Below, piece by piece: positions 33,405 through 42,615 of a DNA stretch of 58,650 nucleotides (position 1 is the stretch's first letter; every line of letters starts with the position of its first letter). Source of the DNA: an uncultured Prevotellaceae bacterium (GTDB lineage: Bacteria; Bacteroidota; Bacteroidia; Bacteroidales; Bacteroidaceae); NCBI GenBank assembly GCA_902776545.1, contig CACYQO010000024.1, positions 1 to 58,650 of the forward strand, given 5' to 3'. Position numbers and translations under genes: made by a program. Under the pieces are notes generated by a model. It saw only the letters and a list, made by a program, of their open reading frames with translations, did not search any database and had not been told where the DNA came from.

Positions 33405-34109
33405 TTATGCTTCAGTCTCGAAATAGTTCTCGAGTTCCGTCTTGGCACTGCCTTTGGCGTTCGACAGATCCTTGATTACCACACCTTTTTCAAGGAGGGT
33501 GATGCGGGTGGAGATGTCGATGGTGTGTTGCAAGTTGTGCGAAGAGATAAGAATAGTGGCTCCTGTCTCCTTGTTATAGTCGGTGAGCACGTGCTTGAGG
33601 ATGTTCTGTGATGAAGGATCTAAGAAATTGAAAGGCTCATCGAGAATCACCAACTGAGGCTTGTAGAACAATGCAGCAATAATACCCACCTTCTGCTTAT
33701 TGCCGGCCGAGAGGTTGCGGATGAGTTTCTTCTGTCCGAAGATCTCTCCTGACGCAAAGCGCTCGAAGGGTTTAAGACGATTGTCCACCTCCTCCTGACT
33801 AAGGCCACTGATTTTCCCTAAAAAGGCGAAATACTCCTCTGGCGTCAGGAACTCGATAAGGAAACTGTCGTCGATATATGCTCCAGTCTTATCTTTCCAT
33901 GCCTCTGACTCTGCAGGGTTGATACCATCAAGGGCCACAGTCCCTGTATCAGGCTTCAGTAGGTCGAGGAGCATCCTGAATAACGTGGTCTTACCGGCAC
34001 CGTTATTACCGACAAGTCCAAGTATCTCCCTGTCCTTGATCTCCAACGCCGGGATGTCGCAGGCGACAGTCTCGCCGAACTGCTTCTTTAAATTCTCGAT
34101 AACTATCAT
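33405..34109 (-). CDS. ABC transporter ATP-binding protein
   Basis: The 234-residue ATPase has Walker A GNNGAGKTT at about 34-42, signature LSAGNKQKVG, Walker B LVILDEP and a switch His in SSHN. It resembles the ATP-binding subunits of ABC-2-type exporters. No permease gene lies beside it, so it either works with a membrane partner encoded elsewhere or the permease has been lost. It sits between secA and feoAB on the same strand, separated from secA by a palindromic element. Confidence 0.88.
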   Translation of the reverse strand: MIVIENLKKQFGETVACDIPALEIKDREILGLVGNNGAGKTTLFRMLLDLLKPDTGTVALDGINPAESEAWKDKTGAYIDDSFLIEFLTPEEYFAFLGKISGLSQEEVDNRLKPFERFASGEIFGQKKLIRNLSAGNKQKVGIIAALFYKPQLVILDEPFNFLDPSSQNILKHVLTDYNKETGATILISSHNLQHTIDISTRITLLEKGVVIKDLSNAKGSAKTELENYFETEA

Positions 34110-34123
34110 ATTTTTTAGTTTTT

Positions 34124-34185
34124 CCTACGGATTATACGGATTATACAGATTTATTACTGAGCATAGAATCCGTACAATCCGTAGG
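34124..34185. repeat. Dispersed palindromic element, family C
   Basis: CCTACGGATTATACGGATT on the left and AATCCGTACAATCCGTAGG on the right are inverted repeats in the gap after secA. A related half-element (CTGTGCAATCTGTGG) is seen near 37717, between secA and the phosphatase gene. Confidence 0.75.
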
Positions 34186-34189
34186 CTAT

Positions 34190-37100
34190 TTATACAATTC
34201 CCTTGCCGTGGCAGTTCTTGAATTTCTTGCCGGAGCCGCAGGGACAGGGATCGTTACGTCCGGGCAACTTATCCTTGATGATCGGCGTACGAGGCTGTTG
34301 GGCACGGGTATCCTGCTGGGCGGCAGCCTGTTGGTTGCGGTCTACAAGTTGCTCCTCACCGATCTGCTGTTTCGACTCTGTGTACTGCTGACGCTGGGTG
34401 CGCTGCTCTGGGGCAGCCTCCTGCACCTGTTGCTGCATTTCGGGAATCTGGACACGGGTTAGGATCGAACAGATACGGTTGTACATGTCATTGATCATCG
34501 CATCCCACACCTTCGCTGACTCAAGTTTGAAGATCAGCAACGGGTCTTTCTGCTCGTATGAAGCATTCTGCACAGAGTGCTTCAACTCATCCAACTGTCT
34601 CAGGTTCTCCTTCCACGAGTCATCAATGATATGCAGCAGGATGCTCTTCTCAAATTCCTTCACCACCGACTTCGACTCGGTGTCGTAGGCTTCCTTCAGG
34701 TTACAGGGGATATTGAACATCCTCCTACCGTCAGTCAGGGGCACCATAATCCTTTCATACATGTGTCCTTGAGCTTCATACACCTGTTTGATGATGGGCT
34801 GGGCCACAGTCTGTACACGTTCCGTACGGCGGTTGAAACTCTCAATCACAGCCTGGAAGGCATTCTCGGTGAGCTGCTCTCTCGGCTGGTTGATATACTC
34901 CTCACTGGTGAAGGGCACCTCCATCGACAGCACATGCAGGAACTCTTCCTTACACCCCTGGTAGTCACCGGAGTTCTCGATGATGTTTACCACACGGTCC
35001 CAGATGATGTTGGCGATATCCATGCCAATACGTTCTCCCATGAGTGCGTGGCGACGCTTCTCGTAGATGACCGTACGTTGCTTGTTCATCACATCATCGT
35101 ACTCAATCAGACGCTTTCGGATACCGAAGTTGTTCTCCTCCACCTTCTTCTGGGCACGCTCGATACTTTTCGAAATCATCGGGCTCTCAATCATCTCGCC
35201 CTCTTTGAAGCCTAAGCGGTCCATCACTGAGGCGATACGCTCAGAGGCGAACAGACGCATCAGCTTGTCTTCGAGTGACACGAAGAACACGGAACTGCCC
35301 GGGTCTCCCTGACGACCTGCACGACCACGTAACTGACGGTCCACGCGACGGCTCTCATGGCGCTCTGTACCGATGATGGCCAGACCGCCTGCAGCCTTAA
35401 CCTCTGGCGACAGCTTGATATCGGTACCACGACCGGCCATGTTCGTAGCGATGGTCACAGCTCCCTTGCCATTTGTTGACTGACCTGCCAGTGCCACGAT
35501 GTCTGCCTCCTTCTGGTGCAACTTGGCGTTCAGCACCTGATGGGGGATACCCTCGCGCTTACCTGTCTCGGGATTGACATACATATCGAGCATACGGCTG
35601 AGCAACTCAGAGATCTCTACTGAGGTGGTACCGATCAGCGTCGGACGTCCGGCATTCCTCATCTTCACAATCTCCTCAATCACAGCCTTGTACTTCTCAC
35701 GGGCGGTCTTATACACACGGTCATCCTGATCATTACGGATCACAGGACGGTTCGTGGGAATCTCCACCACGTCGAGCTTGTAGATGTCCCAGAACTCACC
35801 AGCCTCTGTAGAGGCGGTACCGGTCATACCAGCCAGTTTATGATACATACGGAAATAGTTCTGCAACGTGATGGTGGCGAAGGTCTGTGTAGCAGCCTCT
35901 ACCTTGACGTGCTCCTTGGCCTCCACAGCCTGGTGCAGACCATCACTCCAACGACGGCCTTCCATGATACGACCCGTCTGCTCGTCAACAATCTTCACCT
36001 CACCGTCAATGACCACATACTCGTCATCCTTATTAAACATACAGTAGGCCTTCAGCAACTGCTGGAGGGTATGTACACGTTCAGACTGCACGGCATAGTG
36101 CCCCAGCAGTTCATCTTTCTTGTCGACACGCTTCTGGTCGCTGAGGCTGGTATCGGCTTCAAGGGCAGAGAGCTGTGAGGTGATGTCGGGCAACACGAAC
36201 AGCTCGTCATTGTTCACTTGCTTGGCTAACCAGCCAGTACCCTTATCTGTCAGGTCACAGGAGTTCAACTTCTCATCGACCACGAAATAGAGAGGTTCGA
36301 TACACTCTGGCATACGACGATTGTTGTTCTCCATATAGATCTCCTCGGTCTTCAGCATACCGGCCTTGATACCTTCCTCAGAGAGGTATTTGATCAGTGG
36401 CTTGTTCTTCGGCAGGGCCTTGTGCGAACGGTAGAGTGAGAGGAAACCTTGGTCGAGCTTCTCCTGACCATCCTTCTTGTTACCAGCCTCGATAAGCCGG
36501 TTACCCTCGGTGATGAGGGTCTTGGCATCAGCGAGATACTGGGTGGCCAACTGACGCTGTACACCCACCAGACGCTCTACCAGCGGTTGGTACTCCTCAA
36601 ACATCTGGTCGTCACCCTTAGGCACAGGACCTGATATAATAAGAGGTGTACGGGCATCATCGATCAACACAGAGTCCACCTCGTCGACGATGGCGTAGTT
36701 ATGACTGCGCTGCACGAGGTCGGCAGGCGAGATGGCCATGTTGTCACGCAGGTAGTCGAAACCGAACTCATTGTTCGTTCCGAAAGTGATATCAGCTTGG
36801 TAAGCCTGACGACGGGCCTCGGAGTTCGGCTGGTGCTTGTCGATACAGTCCACACTCAACCCATGGAACATATACAACGGTCCCATCCACTCAGAGTCAC
36901 GCTTAGCCAGATAGTCGTTCACGGTTACTACATGCACACCATTGCCGGTTAGGGCATTCAGGAACACGGGGAGTGTAGCCACGAGGGTCTTACCTTCACC
37001 GGTGGCCATCTCGGCAATCTTTCCTTGATGGAGTACGACACCACCGAACAACTGTACGTCATAGTGGATCATCTCCCATTTCAAGTCATTGCCTCCAGCC

Positions 37101-37582
37101 GTCCAGTGGTTGTGGTAGATGGCCTTATCACCGTCGATGGTGATGAAGTCCTTACGGGGATCGGCAGCCAATTCTCTATCGAAGTCTGTGGCTGTAACGA
37201 TGGTTTCCTCGTTCTCGGCAAACCTTTTGGCAGTCTCTTTTACGATGGCGAACACCTCCGGCATCACCTCGTCGAGGGCTTTCTCGTAGATGTCGAGGAT
37301 CTCTTTCTCAATCTTGTCTATCTGTGAGAAGATGTCAGCACGCTCGTCGATAGGCGTATTCTCGATGGTGCCCTTCAGTTCGGCAATACGGGCTCTTTGC
37401 TCAGTAGCTTTGGCTTGTACCTGTTCACGGATCTCCTTCGAACGCTGACGCAGTGCATCATTATCCAGCTGCTCAATCTGAGGTGAGACGGCCTTCACCT
37501 TCTCTACCAACGGCTGGATGAGCTTCATGTCGCGGGTGGACTTGTCACCAAACAACGACTTTAAAAACTTGTTGAAATTCAT
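34190..37582 (-). CDS. secA: Preprotein translocase ATPase SecA
   Basis: This 1130-residue motor drives proteins through SecYEG. The DEAD motor motif [14 protein letters not shown], the [19 protein letters not shown] block and [11 protein letters not shown] are present. The C-terminus ends [14 protein letters not shown], the zinc-binding SecB/lipid-interaction motif, preceded by a Gln-rich linker. Compared with E. coli SecA (901 residues) it has the long insertions usual in Bacteroidota. It has its own promoter. The leader between promoter and ATG consists mostly of purine-rich short repeats on the coding strand. Confidence 0.98.
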   Translation of the reverse strand: MNFNKFLKSLFGDKSTRDMKLIQPLVEKVKAVSPQIEQLDNDALRQRSKEIREQVQAKATEQRARIAELKGTIENTPIDERADIFSQIDKIEKEILDIYEKALDEVMPEVFAIVKETAKRFAENEETIVTATDFDRELAADPRKDFITIDGDKAIYHNHWTAGGNDLKWEMIHYDVQLFGGVVLHQGKIAEMATGEGKTLVATLPVFLNALTGNGVHVVTVNDYLAKRDSEWMGPLYMFHGLSVDCIDKHQPNSEARRQAYQADITFGTNNEFGFDYLRDNMAISPADLVQRSHNYAIVDEVDSVLIDDARTPLIISGPVPKGDDQMFEEYQPLVERLVGVQRQLATQYLADAKTLITEGNRLIEAGNKKDGQEKLDQGFLSLYRSHKALPKNKPLIKYLSEEGIKAGMLKTEEIYMENNNRRMPECIEPLYFVVDEKLNSCDLTDKGTGWLAKQVNNDELFVLPDITSQLSALEADTSLSDQKRVDKKDELLGHYAVQSERVHTLQQLLKAYCMFNKDDEYVVIDGEVKIVDEQTGRIMEGRRWSDGLHQAVEAKEHVKVEAATQTFATITLQNYFRMYHKLAGMTGTASTEAGEFWDIYKLDVVEIPTNRPVIRNDQDDRVYKTAREKYKAVIEEIVKMRNAGRPTLIGTTSVEISELLSRMLDMYVNPETGKREGIPHQVLNAKLHQKEADIVALAGQSTNGKGAVTIATNMAGRGTDIKLSPEVKAAGGLAIIGTERHESRRVDRQLRGRAGRQGDPGSSVFFVSLEDKLMRLFASERIASVMDRLGFKEGEMIESPMISKSIERAQKKVEENNFGIRKRLIEYDDVMNKQRTVIYEKRRHALMGERIGMDIANIIWDRVVNIIENSGDYQGCKEEFLHVLSMEVPFTSEEYINQPREQLTENAFQAVIESFNRRTERVQTVAQPIIKQVYEAQGHMYERIMVPLTDGRRMFNIPCNLKEAYDTESKSVVKEFEKSILLHIIDDSWKENLRQLDELKHSVQNASYEQKDPLLIFKLESAKVWDAMINDMYNRICSILTRVQIPEMQQQVQEAAPEQRTQRQQYTESKQQIGEEQLVDRNQQAAAQQDTRAQQPRTPIIKDKLPGRNDPCPCGSGKKFKNCHGKGIV

Positions 37583-37650
37583 ATTTATTTTGTCTTCTTT
37601 ACTTCTTTATTTTTTCACCTTTTTACCTTTTCACCTTTTTACTTTTTATG
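37583..37650. repeat. Simple repeat tract forming the secA leader
   Basis: Repeated units related to CCTTTTTACCTTTTCA fill the stretch between the secA ATG and its promoter. On the transcript this becomes a GA-rich leader (AAAGGTGAAAAGG repeated), similar in style to the lptC-associated repeat. Confidence 0.7.
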
Positions 37651-37658
37651 AAGCGGGT

Positions 37659-37691
37659 GCAAAGTTACGAATAATTTTCGTAACAGCCAAA
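37659..37691 (-). promoter_or_regulatory. Promoter of secA
   Basis: On the minus strand TTTG (37688-37691), 20 nt, TAACTTTGC (37659-37667). The leader is about 70 nt. Confidence 0.75.
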
Positions 37692-37732
37692 GTTCTTGCT
37701 TTAATTCTGTGAAAATCTGTGCAATCTGTGGC

Positions 37733-39262
37733 TTAGAACAATGGCTCTGAGCTACAGGCGTTCGGGGCTCTGATGCGGATAGCCCTTGACAGGGTAGGGG
37801 CTATACGGTCAGTCGTGACAGGCTTATTGACCTGTTCTGGTTGGATGTTGGCACCATACAGGATAATGGGGAAGGGGATGGCTGACGCCTGGGATACCCG
37901 GTCCTCACCAGTGTCTTCATTCTGCAGGTGCCAGCCGGGATTCACCTCAATCAGGATATCCCCGTTGTGCTGGGGATGGAATCCGTTCCTGACCTTCGCA
38001 ATCTGACTATTGCTTTCACTCAATAGTTGCAGGGCTGTATACACGTTTCTCACACCCTCCATCTGCAGCAGGAACTCACGAGTTCTCTGACCAAAGTCTG
38101 TCAGGGCTACTCGTTTCTGTTCCAATAACTTATGGTTGACGTACAATTGATTGTCTGTACAGGTCTCGATATAGCGTCCTTGTCCCCATATTGCCCCGAA
38201 GTACATATTCAATAGTCCTGCAGCCCTATTGATATAGAACGTTCCTGTAGGAATCCGATAAACCGATAGATCTGTCTGTTCTGGGTCACTGTATCCTGTA
38301 CTGGTTATCACAAACAGCACTTCCTTCTCACCGACTTTCTCCTCCAACTGACTGATGAGTGTCCCGATGCTCTGGTCCAGTCTGAGGTAGGTGTCTTTCA
38401 ACTCCAACTGACATTCTGACACGGGCTGATGCATAAATGTCCCGGCATAATAGGTCAGACAGAGCAGGTCGGTGATGCTGTCTGCACCCATGCCTTTCTG
38501 ACTGACGTAGGCCAATGCCAAATCGGTTACATGATCATTGATGAGCCCAGACGTCTGGTATTCCTGATACTTCTTATGGCCTTTGAAGACGTGTCTGAAA
38601 TCAAATATTTTCTCCTGTCCAAGAGGTACCCATCGGAGTTTGTTAATGTCTTTAGACAGTTTGTTTAACTCATTGAAACCCAAATATGTGATAGGCTGTT
38701 CGTTCGAGTAATACTGAGACGTTGTCCATTGTCCGTTTTGTTCATCCATCCACAAGGCCCCGTCTGCAGCATGACCAGCAGAGAGCACAGCTGCATCAGC
38801 AAAGGGGGCGATGGCGAAGACCAGAGCCTTTCCACCACTGGCCACCTTCATCTCGTCGCCTAAGGTCGACACAGCAAGATGATGGGGACCGACTATGCCA
38901 TTCTGTCGGTTGTCCTCCGTACAATACTGGGGTCTGAGTGTTTCTCTGTTGATCCAGCTTTGCCCCACGATACTGTGGTAATAAGGTACGGTACCTGTCA
39001 ATATGGTCGAGATGGCTGAGGCTCTGTCTGTCTGTATCAGGGGGTACGAAGCGTTCTCATATACCCGTCCCTGGGCCAACAGCTTCTTGAATCCCTTCTC
39101 GCCGTAGAGTGGGGAATAGGCTTCCAGGAAGTCACTGCGCAACTGGTCGATGGTGATATTCACCACCAACCTTGGCACCTGCTTGGCCCCATTCTGTGCA
39201 GTGCTTTCGGCATTCCATCCCAGCACTGCCAACAACGTGATATATATATACCTATTTTTCAA
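37733..39262 (-). CDS. PafA-like alkaline phosphatase/phosphodiesterase family protein
   Basis: This 509-residue exported enzyme of the alkaline phosphatase superfamily starts with signal peptide KNRYIYITLLAVLGWNAEST. VVNITIDQLRSDFLEAY supplies the first metal ligand and PLIQTDRASAISTILTG the likely Thr nucleophile, as in PafA-type phosphate-irrepressible phosphatases of Bacteroidota. LFVITSTGYSDPEQ replaces the usual D-H-G metal block (VxSDHG), so one metal site may be altered. The only in-frame start is TTG at 39260-39262, overlapping the end of the DUF4105 gene by 11 nt; the upstream sequence resembles the heptamer repeats. Phosphomonoester substrates are assumed. Confidence 0.82.
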   Translation of the reverse strand: MKNRYIYITLLAVLGWNAESTAQNGAKQVPRLVVNITIDQLRSDFLEAYSPLYGEKGFKKLLAQGRVYENASYPLIQTDRASAISTILTGTVPYYHSIVGQSWINRETLRPQYCTEDNRQNGIVGPHHLAVSTLGDEMKVASGGKALVFAIAPFADAAVLSAGHAADGALWMDEQNGQWTTSQYYSNEQPITYLGFNELNKLSKDINKLRWVPLGQEKIFDFRHVFKGHKKYQEYQTSGLINDHVTDLALAYVSQKGMGADSITDLLCLTYYAGTFMHQPVSECQLELKDTYLRLDQSIGTLISQLEEKVGEKEVLFVITSTGYSDPEQTDLSVYRIPTGTFYINRAAGLLNMYFGAIWGQGRYIETCTDNQLYVNHKLLEQKRVALTDFGQRTREFLLQMEGVRNVYTALQLLSESNSQIAKVRNGFHPQHNGDILIEVNPGWHLQNEDTGEDRVSQASAIPFPIILYGANIQPEQVNKPVTTDRIAPTLSRAIRIRAPNACSSEPLF

Positions 39263-40439
39263 GTTTGAACTTTATGATTACTCTAATCAGCAAACATAGT
39301 GCCACAATCATCATGCCCTCAGCATACACCTGGAAAATCCTGCCAATGGCGAAGAGAACTGTCATACACAAAAGTATCAATCTCCATCGCTGGGTCTTTC
39401 CTTTCAGCGCACTTGGGATAAAGAACAGCGGCAATGGATTGAACAGCAACAGCTGTAGATTCAGGCTCGTTGTGGGATGTTGCGAGAAGATCATCACAAA
39501 CAGCACACAGCCTGCCAGTCCCTGCGTCAGCATCAGCAATGCGTCCCACCACTTAAATCTATTTTTCTGTTTCCACTCTATCAGCGCTATTCCCAATGAC
39601 ACAACTAACAGAACCCATGCACACTGCATTGGTGTCAAGGGGAAGTCCTCCTCTATCATCTGAACTCCGGCAGGCAGGGCAATCCTTCTCTCTTTCACCA
39701 GCGGACGATACTCCCCATCGGCATAGATGGTCGCCCGATCGAAGTCGTACATCAGGTTCTCTGGCAAGAACTCCTGTTGTCTCTGATTTGTCTTCAGATC
39801 AGCCTTGAGTCCCAACAACATATCGTTGCCAAACGCTGCCCAGGGGTGGTTCCTCACACAACTGTGTACCATCTCCCTGTACGTCGGCTGATAGTCTTCC
39901 CTTGGGGCATATTCCACCTTTCCTTCAATACAACGCTCAATCAGGTCTCTCGGACGCATCGAACAGTTGTCATAGAAATAATTATAGCGGTACACCTTGT
40001 TCTCTGGCTTCAGATTCTCCACCAGGGCCTGTTTCAAGGTCATCTTTTCCTTTGGCGTCAGGTTCAACACCTGTTCGGTGATGCTGCTGCCACAGCGTTT
40101 ATATTCCTCTCTGAAGAATGGGTAGGGATAGGCTCCCAGTTCGTAGTCGGTCAGTCCGAAGACAAACCTTCCCACAAAATACGGTTTCTTAAAGTCAAAT
40201 ACGCCCCAGTTGAATGCGATATCCTCTCCTTTCGCCATATCATGCCACCTCAGGGCTGTATGTCCGTACAGACTGTAAATCTCCTCATGCGGCGAACACG
40301 TCAACAAGCTGACCTCCACGGAATCGCACAATAGGGACTGTCCCTTTTGTGCGATAGAGTCGTTCGCCAAAGATTTCATCGGGGTAAACAATAAAATAAC
40401 CCCGATGAAATTCCTAAAAATGTTATTTTTTTGTTTCAC
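39252..40439 (-). CDS. DUF4105 (Lnb N-terminal-like) membrane protein
   Basis: The 395-residue protein has a signal sequence, a periplasmic DUF4105/Lnb-type domain with SPHEEIYSLYGHTALRW and YRYNYFYDNCSMRPRDLIE (conserved His and Cys residues of a papain-like fold), and a C-terminal part with about four membrane helices. The family is frequent in Bacteroidota; its role is unknown, possibly an envelope peptidase/amidase. The start is GTG at 40437-40439, only 3 nt after the -7 box, so the mRNA may be leaderless. Two strong hairpins lie within the first ~120 coding bases. It is coupled to the phosphatase gene by overlap. Confidence 0.85.
   Translation of the reverse strand: MKQKNNIFRNFIGVILLFTPMKSLANDSIAQKGQSLLCDSVEVSLLTCSPHEEIYSLYGHTALRWHDMAKGEDIAFNWGVFDFKKPYFVGRFVFGLTDYELGAYPYPFFREEYKRCGSSITEQVLNLTPKEKMTLKQALVENLKPENKVYRYNYFYDNCSMRPRDLIERCIEGKVEYAPREDYQPTYREMVHSCVRNHPWAAFGNDMLLGLKADLKTNQRQQEFLPENLMYDFDRATIYADGEYRPLVKERRIALPAGVQMIEEDFPLTPMQCAWVLLVVSLGIALIEWKQKNRFKWWDALLMLTQGLAGCVLFVMIFSQHPTTSLNLQLLLFNPLPLFFIPSALKGKTQRWRLILLCMTVLFAIGRIFQVYAEGMMIVALCLLIRVIIKFKLEK
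40323..40355. repeat. Long palindrome inside the DUF4105 gene
   Basis: TCGCACAATAGGGAC (40324-40338) and GTCCCTTTTGTGCGA (40340-40354) are 15-bp arms with one mismatch and a single-base loop. An extra A-T pair lies outside. It is translated just after the signal peptide (SIAQKGQSLLCDS). Confidence 0.85.
40373..40411. repeat. 13-bp inverted repeat in the DUF4105 signal-peptide codons
   Basis: ATTTCATCGGGGT and its perfect complement flank a 13-nt A+T-rich loop. The arms encode part of the signal peptide (FIGVILLFTPMKS). Confidence 0.8.
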
Positions 40440-40442
40440 GAT

Positions 40443-40451
40443 GCAAAATTA
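40443..40451 (-). promoter_or_regulatory. -7 element of the DUF4105 gene
   Basis: TAATTTTGC on the minus strand, 3 nt before the GTG start. It is divergent from the -7 box at 40496-40504. Confidence 0.5.
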
Positions 40452-40495
40452 ATTGATATTTTTCAGTAAAAAGCGTTTTTCTGTTTTTTTTTTAA

Positions 40496-40504
40496 TAATT
40501 TTGC
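40496..40504 (+). promoter_or_regulatory. -7 element of the outer-membrane protein gene
   Basis: TAATTTTGC precedes the candidate ATGs at 40514 and 40544. No clear TTTG lies at -33. Confidence 0.55.
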
Positions 40505-40543
40505 ACCCTGAAAATGAAATTCTTAGGAAATAGAAGGAAATAT

Positions 40544-41824
40544 ATGAATAAATTCATCGGTTGTCTGGTGCTGTCTGCCCTGACGACAATGCCTGCCTTC
40601 GCGCAGAGCGGCACGAACTCCCCCTACAGTCAATATGGTCTGGGTGACTTGGCCGACGAGGGTGTCGGGTTCAACAAAGGCATGGGTGACGTGGGCTACG
40701 GCTTCCATAAGGGAAACGAGGTCAATCCCCTGAACCCTGCCTCCTACGCATCCATCGACTCCGTCACGATGATCTTCGACGGAGGTCTCTCCGGACAGAT
40801 CACGAACTTCAAGGAGGGTGGACGGAAACTCAATGCGAAGAGTGGTGGCTTCGACTATATCATGGGAGCCCTGCGACTCTTCCCTCGTGTGGGTCTCACT
40901 TTTGGTGTGAAGCCATACTCAAATATCGGTTATGACTACACCACCACTATGCCCCTCGACGATCCGTCCTCTAAGATGACTGGTATCTACAAGGGTAATG
41001 GCGGCCTCAACCAACTCTTCATCGGTGCCGGTTTCCAGTTGCTCAAATCCCTCTCTGTCGGTTTCAATGCCGCTTATATCTGGGGTGAAGTGAATCGTAC
41101 TGTCAAGACGAGCACTGCCTCGTCTGTCAACACCTTGTTGAAGGACTACGAAGCCTCCATCAGCAACTATAAGCTCGATTTCGGCATCCAGTACACTCAG
41201 CCCCTCAATGTGAAGGACGAACTGACCATCGGTGCTGTGTTCAGTCCGGGGCATCATCTCAATTGCGACCCCTCCTGTCGTATCATCTCCTCAAACGCTA
41301 CCATCGCCAAGGCTGACACGACCACCTATACCATCTCCAATGGTTACAGCCTCCCCACCTCTTTTGGTGTGGGCGTGGCCTACAACCACGACCAGAAACT
41401 GCGGGTGGGGGCTGACTTTAAGTTCCAGAAGTGGGGTAGTATCGATTACCCTGCCTTTGAAAACAACACTTACGCCCTGCGAAGTGGTTTGCTCAAAGAC
41501 TGTTATAAGTTGAATGTAGGTGCGGAGTGGATTCCCAATCCCCGCAGCACGCGTAGTGCCTTCCATCACATCCGTTATAGGGTGGGAGCGGGCTATACTA
41601 CACCTTATTATTATATAAATGGACAGGACGGTCCGAAAGACCTCCAGCTGAGTCTGGGTCTGGGTATCCCCATCATGAATGCCTACAACAACCGTTCCAT
41701 CCTCAACATTAGTGCCCAGTGGCAGCATCGTTCGGCGGAAAATCTCATCACTGAGAACACCTTCCGTCTGAACATCGGCATCACCTTCAACGAGCGCTGG
41801 TTCTCGAAGATGAAGATTGAGTAA
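40544..41824 (+). CDS. Predicted outer-membrane beta-barrel protein
   Basis: The 426-residue protein has a signal peptide (MNKFIGCLVLSALTTMPAFA) and then SGTNSPYSQYGLGDL, a start seen in a family of Bacteroidota outer-membrane proteins. The rest is a series of amphipathic strands rich in Gly, Tyr and Asn, ending in GITFNERWFSKMKIE. It has FadL/OmpP1-like character but no certain family. Another ATG at 40514 would add ten basic residues before the signal peptide. It is followed 5 nt later by lptC, which suggests a link to envelope or LPS biogenesis. Confidence 0.8.
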   Translation: MNKFIGCLVLSALTTMPAFAQSGTNSPYSQYGLGDLADEGVGFNKGMGDVGYGFHKGNEVNPLNPASYASIDSVTMIFDGGLSGQITNFKEGGRKLNAKSGGFDYIMGALRLFPRVGLTFGVKPYSNIGYDYTTTMPLDDPSSKMTGIYKGNGGLNQLFIGAGFQLLKSLSVGFNAAYIWGEVNRTVKTSTASSVNTLLKDYEASISNYKLDFGIQYTQPLNVKDELTIGAVFSPGHHLNCDPSCRIISSNATIAKADTTTYTISNGYSLPTSFGVGVAYNHDQKLRVGADFKFQKWGSIDYPAFENNTYALRSGLLKDCYKLNVGAEWIPNPRSTRSAFHHIRYRVGAGYTTPYYYINGQDGPKDLQLSLGLGIPIMNAYNNRSILNISAQWQHRSAENLITENTFRLNIGITFNERWFSKMKIE

Positions 41825-41827
41825 TAG

Positions 41828-41956
41828 AAGTGAAAAGTGAAGAAGTGAAAAGTGAAGAAGTGAAAAGTGAAAAGTATAGGAATGGGAATTGTGTGAGGTG
41901 GTGGCGGATCATACTGCCGCTACTTTTCACTTTTCACTTTTATTTTCTCACTTCTT
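41828..41956. repeat. Palindromic simple-repeat element overlapping the 5' end of lptC
   Basis: The left part consists of units like GAAGTGAAAAGTGAA (41828-41874) and the right part CTTTTCACTTTTCACTTTTA... (41923-41956). A perfect 17-bp inverted repeat pairs 41858-41874 with 41923-41939. The element supplies the GTG start codons and the hydrophobic core of the LptC signal peptide. Confidence 0.88.
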
Positions 41957-42561
41957 GCGATCAGGCTCAGGAGCACACGGCCCCTGCTATTTACGATCGT
42001 GACTCTGCCTCGATGATGACCTCCTACGGTGTCAACACCCTCATCAGCGACTCTGGCGTCATCAAATACCGTATCGTCACTGAACGATGGGACGTGAACA
42101 CCGTCCGACAGCCAACCCGCTGGACCTTCGAAAAAGGTGTCTTCTTCGAACAGTTCGACGAGAAGTTCCACGTCCAGGCCTACATCCAGTCAGACACCGC
42201 CTGGTACTTCGACCAGAAGAAACTCTGGCACCTGCGTGGTCGGGTTCGTATCCGTAATGTCAATGGTCTCGTCTATACCAGCGAGGAACTCTTCTGGGAC
42301 GGTGTACGCCACGAACTTTACTCCAACGTATTCTCCCGGGTAGTAACCCCTGAGCGCCAGTTGGAAGGCACCTATTTTCTCTCTGATGAGCGGATGACGC
42401 ACTACACTGTCAGCAACTCCAAAGGCTCTTTCGAGAAATCGGACATGACTGGCGAAGACGACAAGAAAGACGAGACCACCTCGCCTTCGGACACCACTCG
42501 ATCCCCCGAGCCCATCCTCCGTCCCAAACTCGAAAAGTCCCGGCGTCACTCCACTCCCTAA
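41830..42561 (+). CDS. lptC: LPS export ABC transporter periplasmic protein LptC
   Basis: This 243-residue LptC-like protein links the LptBFG ABC exporter to LptA in LPS transport. The conserved part starts at about residue 60 (ASMMTSYGVNTLISDSGVIKYRI) and shows the beta-jellyroll pattern with LWHLRGRVRIRNVNG and LFWDG. The N-terminus is odd. There is no ATG: the frame begins with GTG codons inside a repeat (KSEEVKSEEVKSEK), and the signal peptide LLFTFHFYFLTSC with lipobox L-T-S-C is encoded by the other arm. GTG at 41893 (before RWWRIILP) is a better functional start. The C-terminal ~30 residues are Thr/Ser/Pro-rich. lptA is not adjacent. Confidence 0.85.
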   Translation: MKSEEVKSEEVKSEKYRNGNCVRWWRIILPLLFTFHFYFLTSCDQAQEHTAPAIYDRDSASMMTSYGVNTLISDSGVIKYRIVTERWDVNTVRQPTRWTFEKGVFFEQFDEKFHVQAYIQSDTAWYFDQKKLWHLRGRVRIRNVNGLVYTSEELFWDGVRHELYSNVFSRVVTPERQLEGTYFLSDERMTHYTVSNSKGSFEKSDMTGEDDKKDETTSPSDTTRSPEPILRPKLEKSRRHSTP

Positions 42562-42615
42562 TCTGCGTTTCCTAAAATTCGTGTAATTTTTGGTCAAAAA
42601 AAAACTCTGAGGTAT

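Noticed and set aside
33405-34109. Lone ABC ATPase as part of a feo iron system
   Set aside because: FeoB is powered by its own GTPase domain and needs no ABC protein. A palindromic element upstream and the feoAB promoter downstream separate it from its neighbours.
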